The notes under the pieces were generated by a model that saw nothing but the letters and a program-made list of their open reading frames with translations, had not been told where the DNA came from and did no database searches. Source: JABFRZ01 sp036376275 (GTDB lineage: Bacteria; Planctomycetota; UBA1135; GCA-002686595). Taken from it: a DNA stretch of 11,767 nucleotides. Each line of letters opens with the position of its first letter. Positions within the stretch are counted from its first letter, which is position 1. Where the stretch lies: NCBI GenBank assembly GCA_036376275.1, contig DASVAP010000157.1:1-11767 (forward strand), read 5' to 3'. Shown piece after piece: positions 1-6,892 of the stretch. A program made the translations under genes and the position numbers.

Positions 1-926
1 ACGTCCGGCGAGAGCAGCGGGTACATGCGCCCGAGCAGGAACACGCCGGCCGCCACCATGGTGGCCGCGTGGATCATGGCCGAGACCGGCGTCGGGCCCG
101 CCATCGCGTCCGGCAGCCAGATGTGCAGCGGGAGCTGGGCCGACTTGCCGACCGTGCCGCCGAAGACGCACAGGCCGGCCCAGGTCAGCCAGGCCGGGTA
201 CTCGCCTCCATTGGCGGCCACGGTCTCGCGCGCCGCGGCCCACAGCTCGGTGAAGCGCAGGGTGTGGTACTGGTCCCACAGAATGAAGATCCCGATGAAG
301 AGCAGGCAGTCGCCGATGCGCGTCGTCAGGAAGGCCTTCTTCGAGGCCCAGGTCGCCCAGCGGTGGAAGAAGGGCTGCGAGGGGTCGTGGGAGAAGTGCC
401 CGATGAGCAGGTAGCTCATCGCGCCCATCAGCTCCCAGAAGATGAACAGCACCAGCAGGTTGTCCGCCAGCACCAGGCCGAGCATCGCGAACGTGAAGAG
501 CGAGATGTTCGCGAAGAAGATCGGGTAGCGCTTCGTGCCGTGCATGTACCCGATCGAGAACAGGTGCACGCAGAAGGACACGATCCCGACGACGGCGAGC
601 ATGGCCGCGCCCAGCGGGTCGTACAGGATCCCGAGCGCGATGTTGGCCGACTCCGGCACCGTGCCCTTCGTGTACAGCCAGCCGAAGGAGAGCCCGTGCT
701 CGGCCGACTCGTGGAAGAAGCGCTCGCCCGCGTGGGCCGCGTGCAGGGCCTTGGCGCCGAGGAACAGCGTCAGGCACATCGACACGAACATGCCGGCCGT
801 CAGCAGCTTGTCGCCGTGGGGCAGGTTCTTGCGCAGGAAGATCTGCAGCACGTAGCCCACCAGCGGGATGGCGGGCACCGCGAGCAGCAGCGCGAAGTCC
901 GTGGCAGGGTCGAAGGCGAGGCTCAT
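1..926 (-). CDS. nuoL: NADH-quinone oxidoreductase subunit L (NuoL), partial
   Basis: Large antiporter-like subunit at the far end of the complex I membrane arm; it pumps protons across the inner membrane. The window holds the N-terminal 308 residues, and the C-terminal half lies beyond position 1. The family signature is plain: GKSAQLPLHIWLPDA at about residues 260-274, followed by the PTPVSAMIHAATMVAAG stretch. The residues known as essential in E. coli NuoL (Glu144, Lys229) correspond here to Glu165 in FIFWELMGAMSY and Lys261 in GKSAQ, and His286 of the MIHAATM motif is present. Several hydrophobic helices are visible. ATG at 926 lies 3 bases after the nuoK stop with no clear Shine-Dalgarno sequence, so coupling to nuoK translation is likely. 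NuoM and NuoN would be expected further left (inference). Confidence 0.97.
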   Translation of the reverse strand, partial: MSLAFDPATDFALLLAVPAIPLVGYVLQIFLRKNLPHGDKLLTAGMFVSMCLTLFLGAKALHAAHAGERFFHESAEHGLSFGWLYTKGTVPESANIALGILYDPLGAAMLAVVGIVSFCVHLFSIGYMHGTKRYPIFFANISLFTFAMLGLVLADNLLVLFIFWELMGAMSYLLIGHFSHDPSQPFFHRWATWASKKAFLTTRIGDCLLFIGIFILWDQYHTLRFTELWAAARETVAANGGEYPAWLTWAGLCVFGGTVGKSAQLPLHIWLPDAMAGPTPVSAMIHAATMVAAGVFLLGRMYPLLSPD

Positions 927-929
927 GGG

Positions 930-1232
930 CTATTCGCGCAGGAGGTCGGCCTCGCTCGGCTTGATCGAGTCGAACAGGTAGAAGACGTTCAGCACGATCG
1001 CCAGGGCCACGGCGGCCTCGGCCGCCGCCAGGATGATCACGAAGATCGCGAACATCTGGCCGTCCAGCTGCATCGAGCCGAAGCGGTTGAAGGCCACGAA
1101 GTTCAGGTTCGCGGCGTTCAGGATCATCTCGATCCCCATCAGGATGTAGATCACGTTGCGGCGCGCGAGGATCGTGATCACGCCCAGCGCGAAGAGCGCG
1201 CCCGAGACCGCCACGTAGGCTCCCAGCCCCAT
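930..1232 (-). CDS. nuoK: NADH-quinone oxidoreductase subunit K (NuoK)
   Basis: Small MrpC-like membrane subunit of complex I, 100 residues, the standard family length. Three transmembrane helices are visible (about 5-23, 28-48 and 60-86). The two membrane-embedded glutamates needed for proton transfer (Glu36 and Glu72 in E. coli) are present as Glu35 in the MGIEMILNAANL stretch and Glu72 in LAAAEAAVAL. The start ATG at 1232 overlaps the nuoJ stop by one base (TGATG), and a GGGAGG sequence lies about 7 bases upstream, which supports this start over the longer out-of-family extension that stays open upstream in the same frame. The protein acts with NuoJ and NuoN in the proximal half of the membrane arm. 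Confidence 0.97.
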   Translation of the reverse strand: MGLGAYVAVSGALFALGVITILARRNVIYILMGIEMILNAANLNFVAFNRFGSMQLDGQMFAIFVIILAAAEAAVALAIVLNVFYLFDSIKPSEADLLRE

Positions 1233-1858
1233 CAGCCGCCCTCCCGTTCCGGCTCCAGGTCGGCCCGCTTGCGGCGCGCGATGTAGACCGCGGCCACCAG
1301 GGCCACGGTCAGGATCACGGCCGCCAGCTCGAAGGCCAGCACGTACTGGTCGGGCGCGAGGAAGCCGACGCCGATCTCGCGTGCCGAGCCGAACTCGCCG
1401 CCGGCGCGCCCGTCGAGGGGCGCCCCGCGCACGAACCAGCGCGCGCTGCGGGCGACCTCCAGGCCCAGGAACACGGCCGCGGCGCCGACCAGGACGCTGG
1501 TCGTGACGACGCGCGGCAGCCGGCGCTCGGAGAGGTCGGGCGGCGTGAGCATGACCGCGAAGAGCAGCAGGGCCAGGATCCCGCCCACGTAGATCAGGAT
1601 CTGCGCCATCGCCAGGAAGTCCGCCTCCAGCAGCAGGAACAGGCCGGCGATGCCCGTGAAGGTCCCCATCAGGGCGAAGGCGCTGCGCACCACCGAGCGC
1701 TCCCACACGCACATGGCGGCGCCGCCCAGGGTCATGATGGCGAAGAGCCCGAAGGCCAGCCCGCTCGCGCCCGCCAGGGCGAGGCCCACGCCGAGGGCGC
1801 CCAGCGTCAGGAGCGCCAGCGCGCCGTAGAAGACCTTCTGCAGGAGAGCGTCCTTCAT
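1232..1858 (-). CDS. nuoJ: NADH-quinone oxidoreductase subunit J (NuoJ)
   Basis: Membrane subunit of complex I next to NuoK and NuoA. The family core is at about residues 53-105: ERSVVRSAFALMGTF, then EADFLAMAQILIYVGG and LLLFAVML. It contains the conserved Tyr-Val-Gly stretch of the helix whose pi-bulge is linked to coupling in other complexes. At 208 residues it is longer than many NuoJ proteins: there is an additional hydrophobic segment at about residues 9-30 before the usual first helix, and a soluble insertion at about 140-170 before the last helix. The gene overlaps nuoI by 4 bases (ATGA at 1855-1858) and nuoK by 1 base. A GGAGGG lies about 12 bases before the start. The assignment is secure; the extra N-terminal helix is a reading of hydrophobicity only. 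Confidence 0.95.
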   Translation of the reverse strand: MKDALLQKVFYGALALLTLGALGVGLALAGASGLAFGLFAIMTLGGAAMCVWERSVVRSAFALMGTFTGIAGLFLLLEADFLAMAQILIYVGGILALLLFAVMLTPPDLSERRLPRVVTTSVLVGAAAVFLGLEVARSARWFVRGAPLDGRAGGEFGSAREIGVGFLAPDQYVLAFELAAVILTVALVAAVYIARRKRADLEPEREGG

Positions 1859-2430
1859 CCCGCGCCCGGACCCTCCGCGGCTCCACCCGCGGCCTCCTTG
1901 CCTTCCTGCTCGGCCTGCTGGGCCGCCTTGGCGGCCTCCTTGGCCTTCTTGGCCTCCTCCTTGGCCTTCTTCTTCTCCTCGGCCTCCAGCATGCGCGTCT
2001 TCGCGTCACGCGACATGCCCTTGTAGGAGAGCAGGTCGTGCACGAACTCGCTGCGGTCGTAGCTGACGAACGCGAACTCGGTGCCCATGTGGATGCAGTC
2101 CTTCGGGCACGGGTACACGCACAGCTCGCAGAACATGCACTTCTGGTAGTCGAGCGTGAACGAGATCCACTCGAGCTCCTTGCCGTGCCGCACCGCGTCC
2201 ATCTCGATGCAGTCGATCGGGCAGGCGCGCGCGCAGGCCAGGCACTCGATGCACTTCTCCTGCTCGAGGTAGTGGATCCCGCGGTAGCGGTTCGGGATCG
2301 GCAGGCGCTCGTCGGGGTACTGCACCGTGATCGGCTTCTGGAGCAGGTACTTCCCGGTGATCCTCATCCCCACCAGGGTCGTCTTCAGCGCGTCGAAGAC
2401 GTTCTTGACGTAACGGGTGGCGGCGCTCAT
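1855..2430 (-). CDS. nuoI: NADH-quinone oxidoreductase subunit I (NuoI), 8Fe ferredoxin type, with K/A/E-rich tail
   Basis: Peripheral-arm subunit that carries iron-sulfur clusters N6a and N6b and passes electrons toward N2 in NuoB. Two complete [4Fe-4S] motifs are present: Cys60-Cys63-Cys66-Cys70-Pro and Cys98-Cys101-Cys104-Cys108-Pro, with a further Cys after each (Cys74, Cys112). The N-terminal part contains the usual amphipathic lead-in and the family PNRYRGIH stretch at about 46-53. From about residue 149 to the end (191) the protein becomes a lysine/alanine/glutamate-rich, probably helical tail with a Gly/Ala-rich end, which is not part of the family core. ATG 2430 lies 10 bases after the nuoH stop. 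Confidence 0.97.
   Translation of the reverse strand: MSAATRYVKNVFDALKTTLVGMRITGKYLLQKPITVQYPDERLPIPNRYRGIHYLEQEKCIECLACARACPIDCIEMDAVRHGKELEWISFTLDYQKCMFCELCVYPCPKDCIHMGTEFAFVSYDRSEFVHDLLSYKGMSRDAKTRMLEAEEKKKAKEEAKKAKEAAKAAQQAEQEGKEAAGGAAEGPGAG
1920..1995. repeat. Imperfect low-complexity repeat encoding the NuoI tail
   Basis: Within nuoI the plus strand shows an irregular run of ttggcc / ggcctcc / ttctt units. On the coding strand these specify Lys-Ala-Lys-Glu-Glu-Ala-type repeats. It is an expansion-prone coding repeat, not an independent element. Confidence 0.6.
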
Positions 2431-2440
2431 CGGGGTGGGA

Positions 2441-3607
2441 TCAACCCTGTCTCCAGGGCAACACGGGTGCGAGGAAGAGCTCCCACAGGCCCGCGCCGAG
2501 CACGCAGACGAGCGCCAGCGGCGTCAGGTACTTGTAGCCGAGCGTCATGACCTGGTCGATGCGCACGCGCGGCAGCGTCCAGCGCAGCCACATCATCAGG
2601 AACACGCCGGCGAAGCCCTTGACGATCAGCGTCAGGCCGGCGGCGACCTGGTGCATCACGCTGCCGTCGCCGAAGGCCTCGATCGCGGCCCAGGTCAGCG
2701 GGCTCTCGAAGCCGCCGAAGAAGAAGAACGCGCCCACGACCGAGTACAGGTACATGGCCGCGTACTCCTCCATGAAGAAGAAGCTCCAGCGGATGCCGGA
2801 GTACTCGGTCATGAAGCCGGCCACGAGCTCCGATTCCGCCTCCGGCAAGTCGAAGGGCGCGCGCTTGGTCTCCGCCAGGATGGCGATGAAGAACAGCACG
2901 AAGGCCGGCAGCATGAAGGGGTTCACCCACGGCCACACGTACCAGTTCAGGCCGAAGAACCCGGCCTGGGCCTGGCTGACCTCCAGCAGGTTGAACGTCC
3001 CCGCCACCAGGATCGGCACGAGCAGCGAGAGCCCGAGCGGGATCTCGTAGGCGACCACCTGGGCCGCCTCGCGCATCGAGCCGTAGAGCGACCACTTCGA
3101 GTTCGAGGACCAGCCCGCCATGACCACGCCGATGGTGGTGGTCGAGGTCATGGCCAGGATGAAGAAGATCCCGAGGTCGATGTCGGCGAAGAAGAAGCCC
3201 GGCGCCAGCGGGTAGACCGCCATCGCCGCCAGGATGCTGGCGAGCACGAGGGCCGGCGCGATCACGTACAGGACGCGATCGGCACCCTTCGGCACGAGGT
3301 CCTCCTTGAGCAGGAGCTTGACCCCGTCGGCGATCGGCTGGAGCCAGCCGTGCCAGCCGGCGCGCATCGGGCCGTAGCGGCACTGGATGTGGCCCGAGAC
3401 CTTGCGCTCGAGCCAGGTGCCGAACATCGCGATGACCGAGATCACCGCCACGGTGATGCCCACGCCGATGCCGATCGCGGTCAGGGCCACGGCCCATGCG
3501 GGCACGGCCTCGGGCTTCACGCCCTCGAGGAACCCGCGGATCGCGTTCGTGCCGGTCTGGGCCGGGACGGAGGACAGGGGCACGGCCGTGAGCAGCGCCA
3601 GGGTCAT
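2441..3607 (-). CDS. nuoH: NADH-quinone oxidoreductase subunit H (NuoH)
   Basis: Membrane subunit that joins the peripheral and membrane arms and forms much of the quinone-binding cavity. Length is 388 residues, longer than most bacterial NuoH, because about 35 residues come before the first family helix (about 37-62). Signature stretches are ERKVSGHIQCRYGPMRAG at about 67-84, the WLQPIADGVKLLLKED segment at 88-103, AETKRAPFDLPEAESELVAG at 245-264 and TEYSGIRWSFFFMEEYA at 267-283. These acidic loops line the proton/quinone path. The start is set by the TGATG overlap with the nuoD stop at 3607-3609 and a GGGGAG about 10 bases upstream. The frame stays open far upstream over nuoD, but that part has no family sequence and is rejected. 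The first 15 residues look like a hydrophobic leader, and a signal-like segment is possible. Confidence 0.96.
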   Translation of the reverse strand: MTLALLTAVPLSSVPAQTGTNAIRGFLEGVKPEAVPAWAVALTAIGIGVGITVAVISVIAMFGTWLERKVSGHIQCRYGPMRAGWHGWLQPIADGVKLLLKEDLVPKGADRVLYVIAPALVLASILAAMAVYPLAPGFFFADIDLGIFFILAMTSTTTIGVVMAGWSSNSKWSLYGSMREAAQVVAYEIPLGLSLLVPILVAGTFNLLEVSQAQAGFFGLNWYVWPWVNPFMLPAFVLFFIAILAETKRAPFDLPEAESELVAGFMTEYSGIRWSFFFMEEYAAMYLYSVVGAFFFFGGFESPLTWAAIEAFGDGSVMHQVAAGLTLIVKGFAGVFLMMWLRWTLPRVRIDQVMTLGYKYLTPLALVCVLGAGLWELFLAPVLPWRQG

Positions 3608-4788
3608 CAGCGGTCCGTCTCCCCGACGACGATGTCGGTCGAGCCAATGATGGCGACGGCGTCGGCCAGCAGCGCGCCGGGCATCAGCTCCTCCAGCACG
3701 GCCAGGTTCGTGAAGGAGGGCCCGCGCACGCGGCAGCGGATGGCGACCTTGCCGCCGTCCGAGACCACGTAGTGGCCGAGCTCGCCGCGCGGGTTCTCGA
3801 TGCCGACGTAGGCCTCGCCGGCCGGCACGCGCAGGGTCTTCGGGATGTCGGCGATCACGGGGCCGGGCGTGATCGCGCCCAGGCACCAGCGCACGATCTT
3901 GATCGACTCCACCATCTCCATCACGCGCACGTAGGAGCGGTCCCAGCAGTCGCCGAGGGTCCCGCGCTCGCCGCGGCCGAGCGGGATCGAGAAGACGCCG
4001 TCCTTCCAGATCTCGGCGTACAGCTCGTAGGGCATGTCGCGCCGCAGGTCCCAGTCGACCCCGCTGGCGCGCAGCATCGGCCCGGTCAGGCCGAAGTCGA
4101 GCGCCATCTCCTTCGAGATCACGCCGATGTTCGCCGTGCGCTGCACGAAGATGTGGTTGACCATCAGGAGGTCGACGTACTCCTGCCACTTCTGCTCGAA
4201 CGTGTCGCAGAAGCGCTCGACCTCGCTGAGCCAGCCCGGGGGTGCGTCGTTGAAGACCCCGCCGATGCGGATGTAGCTGTAGGTCAGGCGCGCGCCGCAG
4301 ATCTTCTCGAACAGCGCCATCATCCACTCGCGCTCCCGGAACATGTACAGGAACGGCGTGAAGGCGCCGATGTCGAGCCCGTAGGTCCCGAAGGCGATCA
4401 GGTGCGAGCCGATGCGGTTCAGCTCCGCGCAGATCGTGCGGATCATCAACGCGCGGCGCGGGATCTCGATGCCCATGAGCTTCTCGACCGCCATCGAGTA
4501 GCCCAGGTTGTTGTTCATCGCCGCCAGGTAGTCGTAGCGGTCGGTGTAGGGCAGGTACTGCAGCCACTCGACGTTCTCGCCGATCTTCTCGGCGCAGCGG
4601 TGCAGGTACCCGAGGTGCGGCTGGGCGCCGGTGCAGACCTCGCCGTCGGCGCGCACCAGGATGCGCATCACCCCGTGCGTGGCGGGGTGCTGCGGGCCCA
4701 TGTTGACCTCCATGTCCTGCGTGCGCACGTCGAGCATGAACTCGCGCTCGCCCGGGGCGGACTGCGGCAGGGTCTGGGGCTCGGCCAT
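3607..4788 (-). CDS. nuoD: NADH-quinone oxidoreductase subunit D (NuoD, 49 kDa type)
   Basis: Peripheral-arm subunit related to the large subunit of NiFe hydrogenases; with NuoB and NuoH it builds the quinone reduction site. It has 393 residues, normal for an unfused NuoD. Visible signatures are MGPQHPATHG at 30-39 (containing the quinone-site His), GAQPHLGYLHRCAEK at 54-68, YLPYTDRYDYLAAMNNN at 78-94 (containing the conserved Tyr/Asp region) and the C-terminal IGSTDIVVGETDR end. ATG 4788 lies 2 bases after the nuoC stop. NuoC and NuoD are separate proteins here, unlike the NuoCD fusion of E. coli. The next gene is nuoH, not nuoE, so the NADH-module genes are missing at this point. Confidence 0.97.
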   Translation of the reverse strand: MAEPQTLPQSAPGEREFMLDVRTQDMEVNMGPQHPATHGVMRILVRADGEVCTGAQPHLGYLHRCAEKIGENVEWLQYLPYTDRYDYLAAMNNNLGYSMAVEKLMGIEIPRRALMIRTICAELNRIGSHLIAFGTYGLDIGAFTPFLYMFREREWMMALFEKICGARLTYSYIRIGGVFNDAPPGWLSEVERFCDTFEQKWQEYVDLLMVNHIFVQRTANIGVISKEMALDFGLTGPMLRASGVDWDLRRDMPYELYAEIWKDGVFSIPLGRGERGTLGDCWDRSYVRVMEMVESIKIVRWCLGAITPGPVIADIPKTLRVPAGEAYVGIENPRGELGHYVVSDGGKVAIRCRVRGPSFTNLAVLEELMPGALLADAVAIIGSTDIVVGETDR

Positions 4789-4790
4789 GA

Positions 4791-5309
4791 CTACTTGCAG
4801 GAGATCCCGTGGTACTCGTCGGGGAAGACGTAGTCCTTGCGCAGCGGCGCGCCGACCCAGTCTTCCGGCAGGAGGATGTGGCGCGGGTCCGGGTGGCCGG
4901 CGAAGGTGATGCCGTACATCTCGCCGCACTCGCGCTCGTGCCACTGGGCCGCACGGTAGACGGGCACGCTGCTCGGCAGGCTGGCCGCGTCCTTCGGCAG
5001 CGCGCACTTGACCGTCAGGCGGTGGCGGTGGGCCAGGGACAGCAGGGACACGACGACCCACAGGTTCGGGTCGTCCTTGCTCGGGTCGACGGCGGTCAGG
5101 TCGATCAGGAGCTCGAAGCGCAGGCGCTCGTCGTCGCGGCAGCGCTCCAGGAAGGCCGGCAGCCTGGCGGGCTCGACCCACACGAACGGATCGCCGCCGC
5201 GGCCCTTGTCCTTCTTGTCCTTGGGATCGGCCGCGCGCGGGAGGTCGTGCCCGAGCAGGCCGGGCGCGCCCGTCGCTCGCAGCCGGTCGAGGATGCCGCG
5301 GAAGTCCAT
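4791..5309 (-). CDS. nuoC: NADH-quinone oxidoreductase subunit C (NuoC, 30 kDa type)
   Basis: Structural peripheral-arm subunit that packs against NuoD; no cofactor. It has 172 residues. The family signature fills the C-terminal third: WHERECGEMYGITFAGHPD at 123-141, then ILLPEDWVGAPLRKDY at 145-160 and EYHGI at 165-169. Residues about 25-40 are a lysine/aspartate-rich linker (DPKDKKDKGRGGD) that looks like a lineage-specific insertion. The start ATG lies 3 bases after the nuoB stop and has a GAGG 4-5 bases upstream. Confidence 0.96.
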   Translation of the reverse strand: MDFRGILDRLRATGAPGLLGHDLPRAADPKDKKDKGRGGDPFVWVEPARLPAFLERCRDDERLRFELLIDLTAVDPSKDDPNLWVVVSLLSLAHRHRLTVKCALPKDAASLPSSVPVYRAAQWHERECGEMYGITFAGHPDPRHILLPEDWVGAPLRKDYVFPDEYHGISCK

Positions 5310-5312
5310 GCC

Positions 5313-5813
5313 TCAGGCGGTGCGCGCGGGCCGGCGCAGGACGGAGGAACGCTGGATCTTCTCCTGCAGCTTCATCAGGCCCTCGAGCAGGGCCTCGGGC
5401 CGCGGCGGGCAGCCGGCCACGTAGACGTCGACCGGTACGACGCGGTCGACGCCCTTCACGACCGTGTAGCCGTACTTGTAATAGGGGCCGCCCCCGGTCG
5501 CGCAGGCACCCATCGCGATCACGTACTTCGGCGCCGGCATCTGGTCGTAGAGGCGCTTGATGCGCTCGGCCATCTTGAAGTTGACCGTGCCCGCCACGAT
5601 CATCAGGTCCGCCTGACGCGGCGAGGCGCGGAAGGCTCCGGCGCCGAAGCGGTCGATGTCGTGGTGCGCGCACCCGACCGCCATCATCTCGATCGCGCAG
5701 CAGGCCAGGCCGAAGGTCATCGGCCAGATCGAGGACAGCCGGCACCAGTTCAGGAGCCAGTCGACCCGGGTCGTCAGCACGTTCTCCTCGAACTGTCGCT
5801 CGAGCAGTCCCAT
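5313..5813 (-). CDS. nuoB: NADH-quinone oxidoreductase subunit B (NuoB, PSST type)
   Basis: Peripheral-arm subunit that binds cluster N2, the last iron-sulfur cluster before quinone. It has 166 residues. All four N2 ligands are visible: the tandem Cys38-Cys39 in FGLACCAIEMM, Cys104 in MGACATGGG and Cys135 in VAGCPPRPEALLEG. The segment RQADLMIVAGTVNFKMA (66-82) is also typical. The frame is open further upstream, but ATG 5813 is the family start; it is 2 bases after the nuoA stop and has a GAGG about 9 bases upstream. A short basic tail (SSVLRRPARTA) closes the protein. Confidence 0.98.
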   Translation of the reverse strand: MGLLERQFEENVLTTRVDWLLNWCRLSSIWPMTFGLACCAIEMMAVGCAHHDIDRFGAGAFRASPRQADLMIVAGTVNFKMAERIKRLYDQMPAPKYVIAMGACATGGGPYYKYGYTVVKGVDRVVPVDVYVAGCPPRPEALLEGLMKLQEKIQRSSVLRRPARTA

Positions 5814-5815
5814 GG

Positions 5816-6349
<534 letters not shown>

Positions 6350-6356
6350 CCGGTCC

Positions 6357-6413
6357 GGGGCGGGGGCCTGGATTGGATCGGCGGAGGGGGGGCAGGGGAA
6401 GGGCCCGGCCGGG
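6357..6413 (+). other. G-run cluster, possible G-quadruplex, in the nuoA leader
   Basis: On the plus strand, runs of G occur at 6357-6360, 6362-6366, 6386-6392 (seven Gs), 6395-6398, 6401-6403 and 6411-6413. The part 6386-6403 fits the G3+N1-7 quadruplex pattern, with loops of 1-2 bases if the seven-G run is split. The G-rich strand is the template strand for nuoA, so the mRNA leader would be C-rich. In so GC-rich a genome such runs may be chance. Confidence 0.4.
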
Positions 6414-6447
6414 CTGGTGGGCCGCGGCGGAGGCGAGTTCGGGGGCG

Positions 6448-6458
6448 GCTAGGATAGC
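6448..6458. promoter_or_regulatory. Palindromic GCTAGGATAGC box; candidate -10 on both strands
   Basis: The box contains TAGGAT on the plus strand (6450-6455) and TATCCT on the minus strand (6456-6451), each matching four of six positions of the TATAAT consensus. It lies about 100 bases before nuoA (minus) and about 42 bases before the ATG at 6497 (plus), suitable for a divergent promoter pair. No convincing -35 box is seen on either side, so this rests on sequence resemblance and position only. Confidence 0.3.
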
Positions 6459-6540
6459 GGCGCGCCGCGCGAATCCCACCCGGACGAGAGGGGAGCATGA
6501 CTCGGGGAAACCGCGCGCTGGGTGCGCCGGTCGGGGGAGT

Positions 6541-6801
6541 GTGCGGCGCTCGCTCTGGATCGCCCTGGCCCGCGCGGGCCTGCTGGCCTGGCTGGTCCGG
6601 GTCTGGGCCGAGTCCGCGACGCCCGAGGCGGGCGAGGCCCTGCCCCTGCGCTGGCTGCGGGTCGCGGCCGGAAACCCGCTCCGGACCGCACTGGCGCTCT
6701 TCCTGCTCGATCGGGCGCTCGTCGGGGGCCGTCCGAGGCCCTCCGGGCCCCCCAAACCTCCGGCCGCCGCTCGTGGCGAGGAGGGTCTGGAGCTAAGATA
6801 A
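6541..6801 (+). CDS. Possible small hypothetical protein, start uncertain
   Basis: I do not recognise this protein. From GTG 6541 the frame gives 86 residues with two hydrophobic stretches (about 4-21, RSLWIALARAGLLAWLVR, and 47-57, RTALALFLLDR) and a proline-rich basic end. Its first 60 or so codons almost all end in G or C while the second position is much less GC-rich, the pattern of real genes here; the other frames do not show it. The start is poor: GTG 6541 has GGAG only one base away. A better ribosome site (AGAGG at 6487-6491, before ATG 6497) opens a different frame, which would join this one if a base were gained in the run of five Gs at 6533-6537. It may be an ORF with a frameshift or assembly error, or a chance ORF. 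Confidence 0.4.
   Translation: MRRSLWIALARAGLLAWLVRVWAESATPEAGEALPLRWLRVAAGNPLRTALALFLLDRALVGGRPRPSGPPKPPAAARGEEGLELR
6794..6799 (+). promoter_or_regulatory. Candidate -10 element (TAAGAT) before the radical-SAM-like gene
   Basis: GC followed by TAAGAT stands out in a GC-rich stretch, 94 bases before ATG 6893, and matches four of six TATAAT positions. The -35 position (6771-6776, tcgtgg) is unconvincing. It overlaps the end of the small ORF. Confidence 0.25.
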
Positions 6802-6892
6802 GGGGCTAGATCGCGGCCGAGGCCCATTGGGCCCCCGCCGGACGCGCTTCTTTGAACTTCCGAGCCCCTTTCGTCCCGACTCCCTCCCCCTC

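Noticed and set aside
69..1286. Long plus-strand open frame opposite nuoL, nuoK and nuoJ
   Set aside because: Its product is Arg/Gln/His/Glu-rich with no domain, and the minus strand has unmistakable NuoL, NuoK and NuoJ. It is a GC-driven antisense shadow.
2417..3772. 451-residue plus-strand open frame opposite nuoH
   Set aside because: Same low-complexity His/Gln/Glu/Arg composition with no motif; nuoH on the other strand explains the region.
2441..4954. 837-residue minus-strand frame that could be read as a protein fused to NuoH
   Set aside because: The part before residue about 450 is an alternative frame through nuoD and nuoC with no family sequence. The NuoH start is set by the TGATG overlap at 3605-3609.
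6373..6540. Upstream extension of the small ORF from TTG 6373
   Set aside because: The codons before 6541 lack the third-position GC pattern and there is no ribosome site at 6373.
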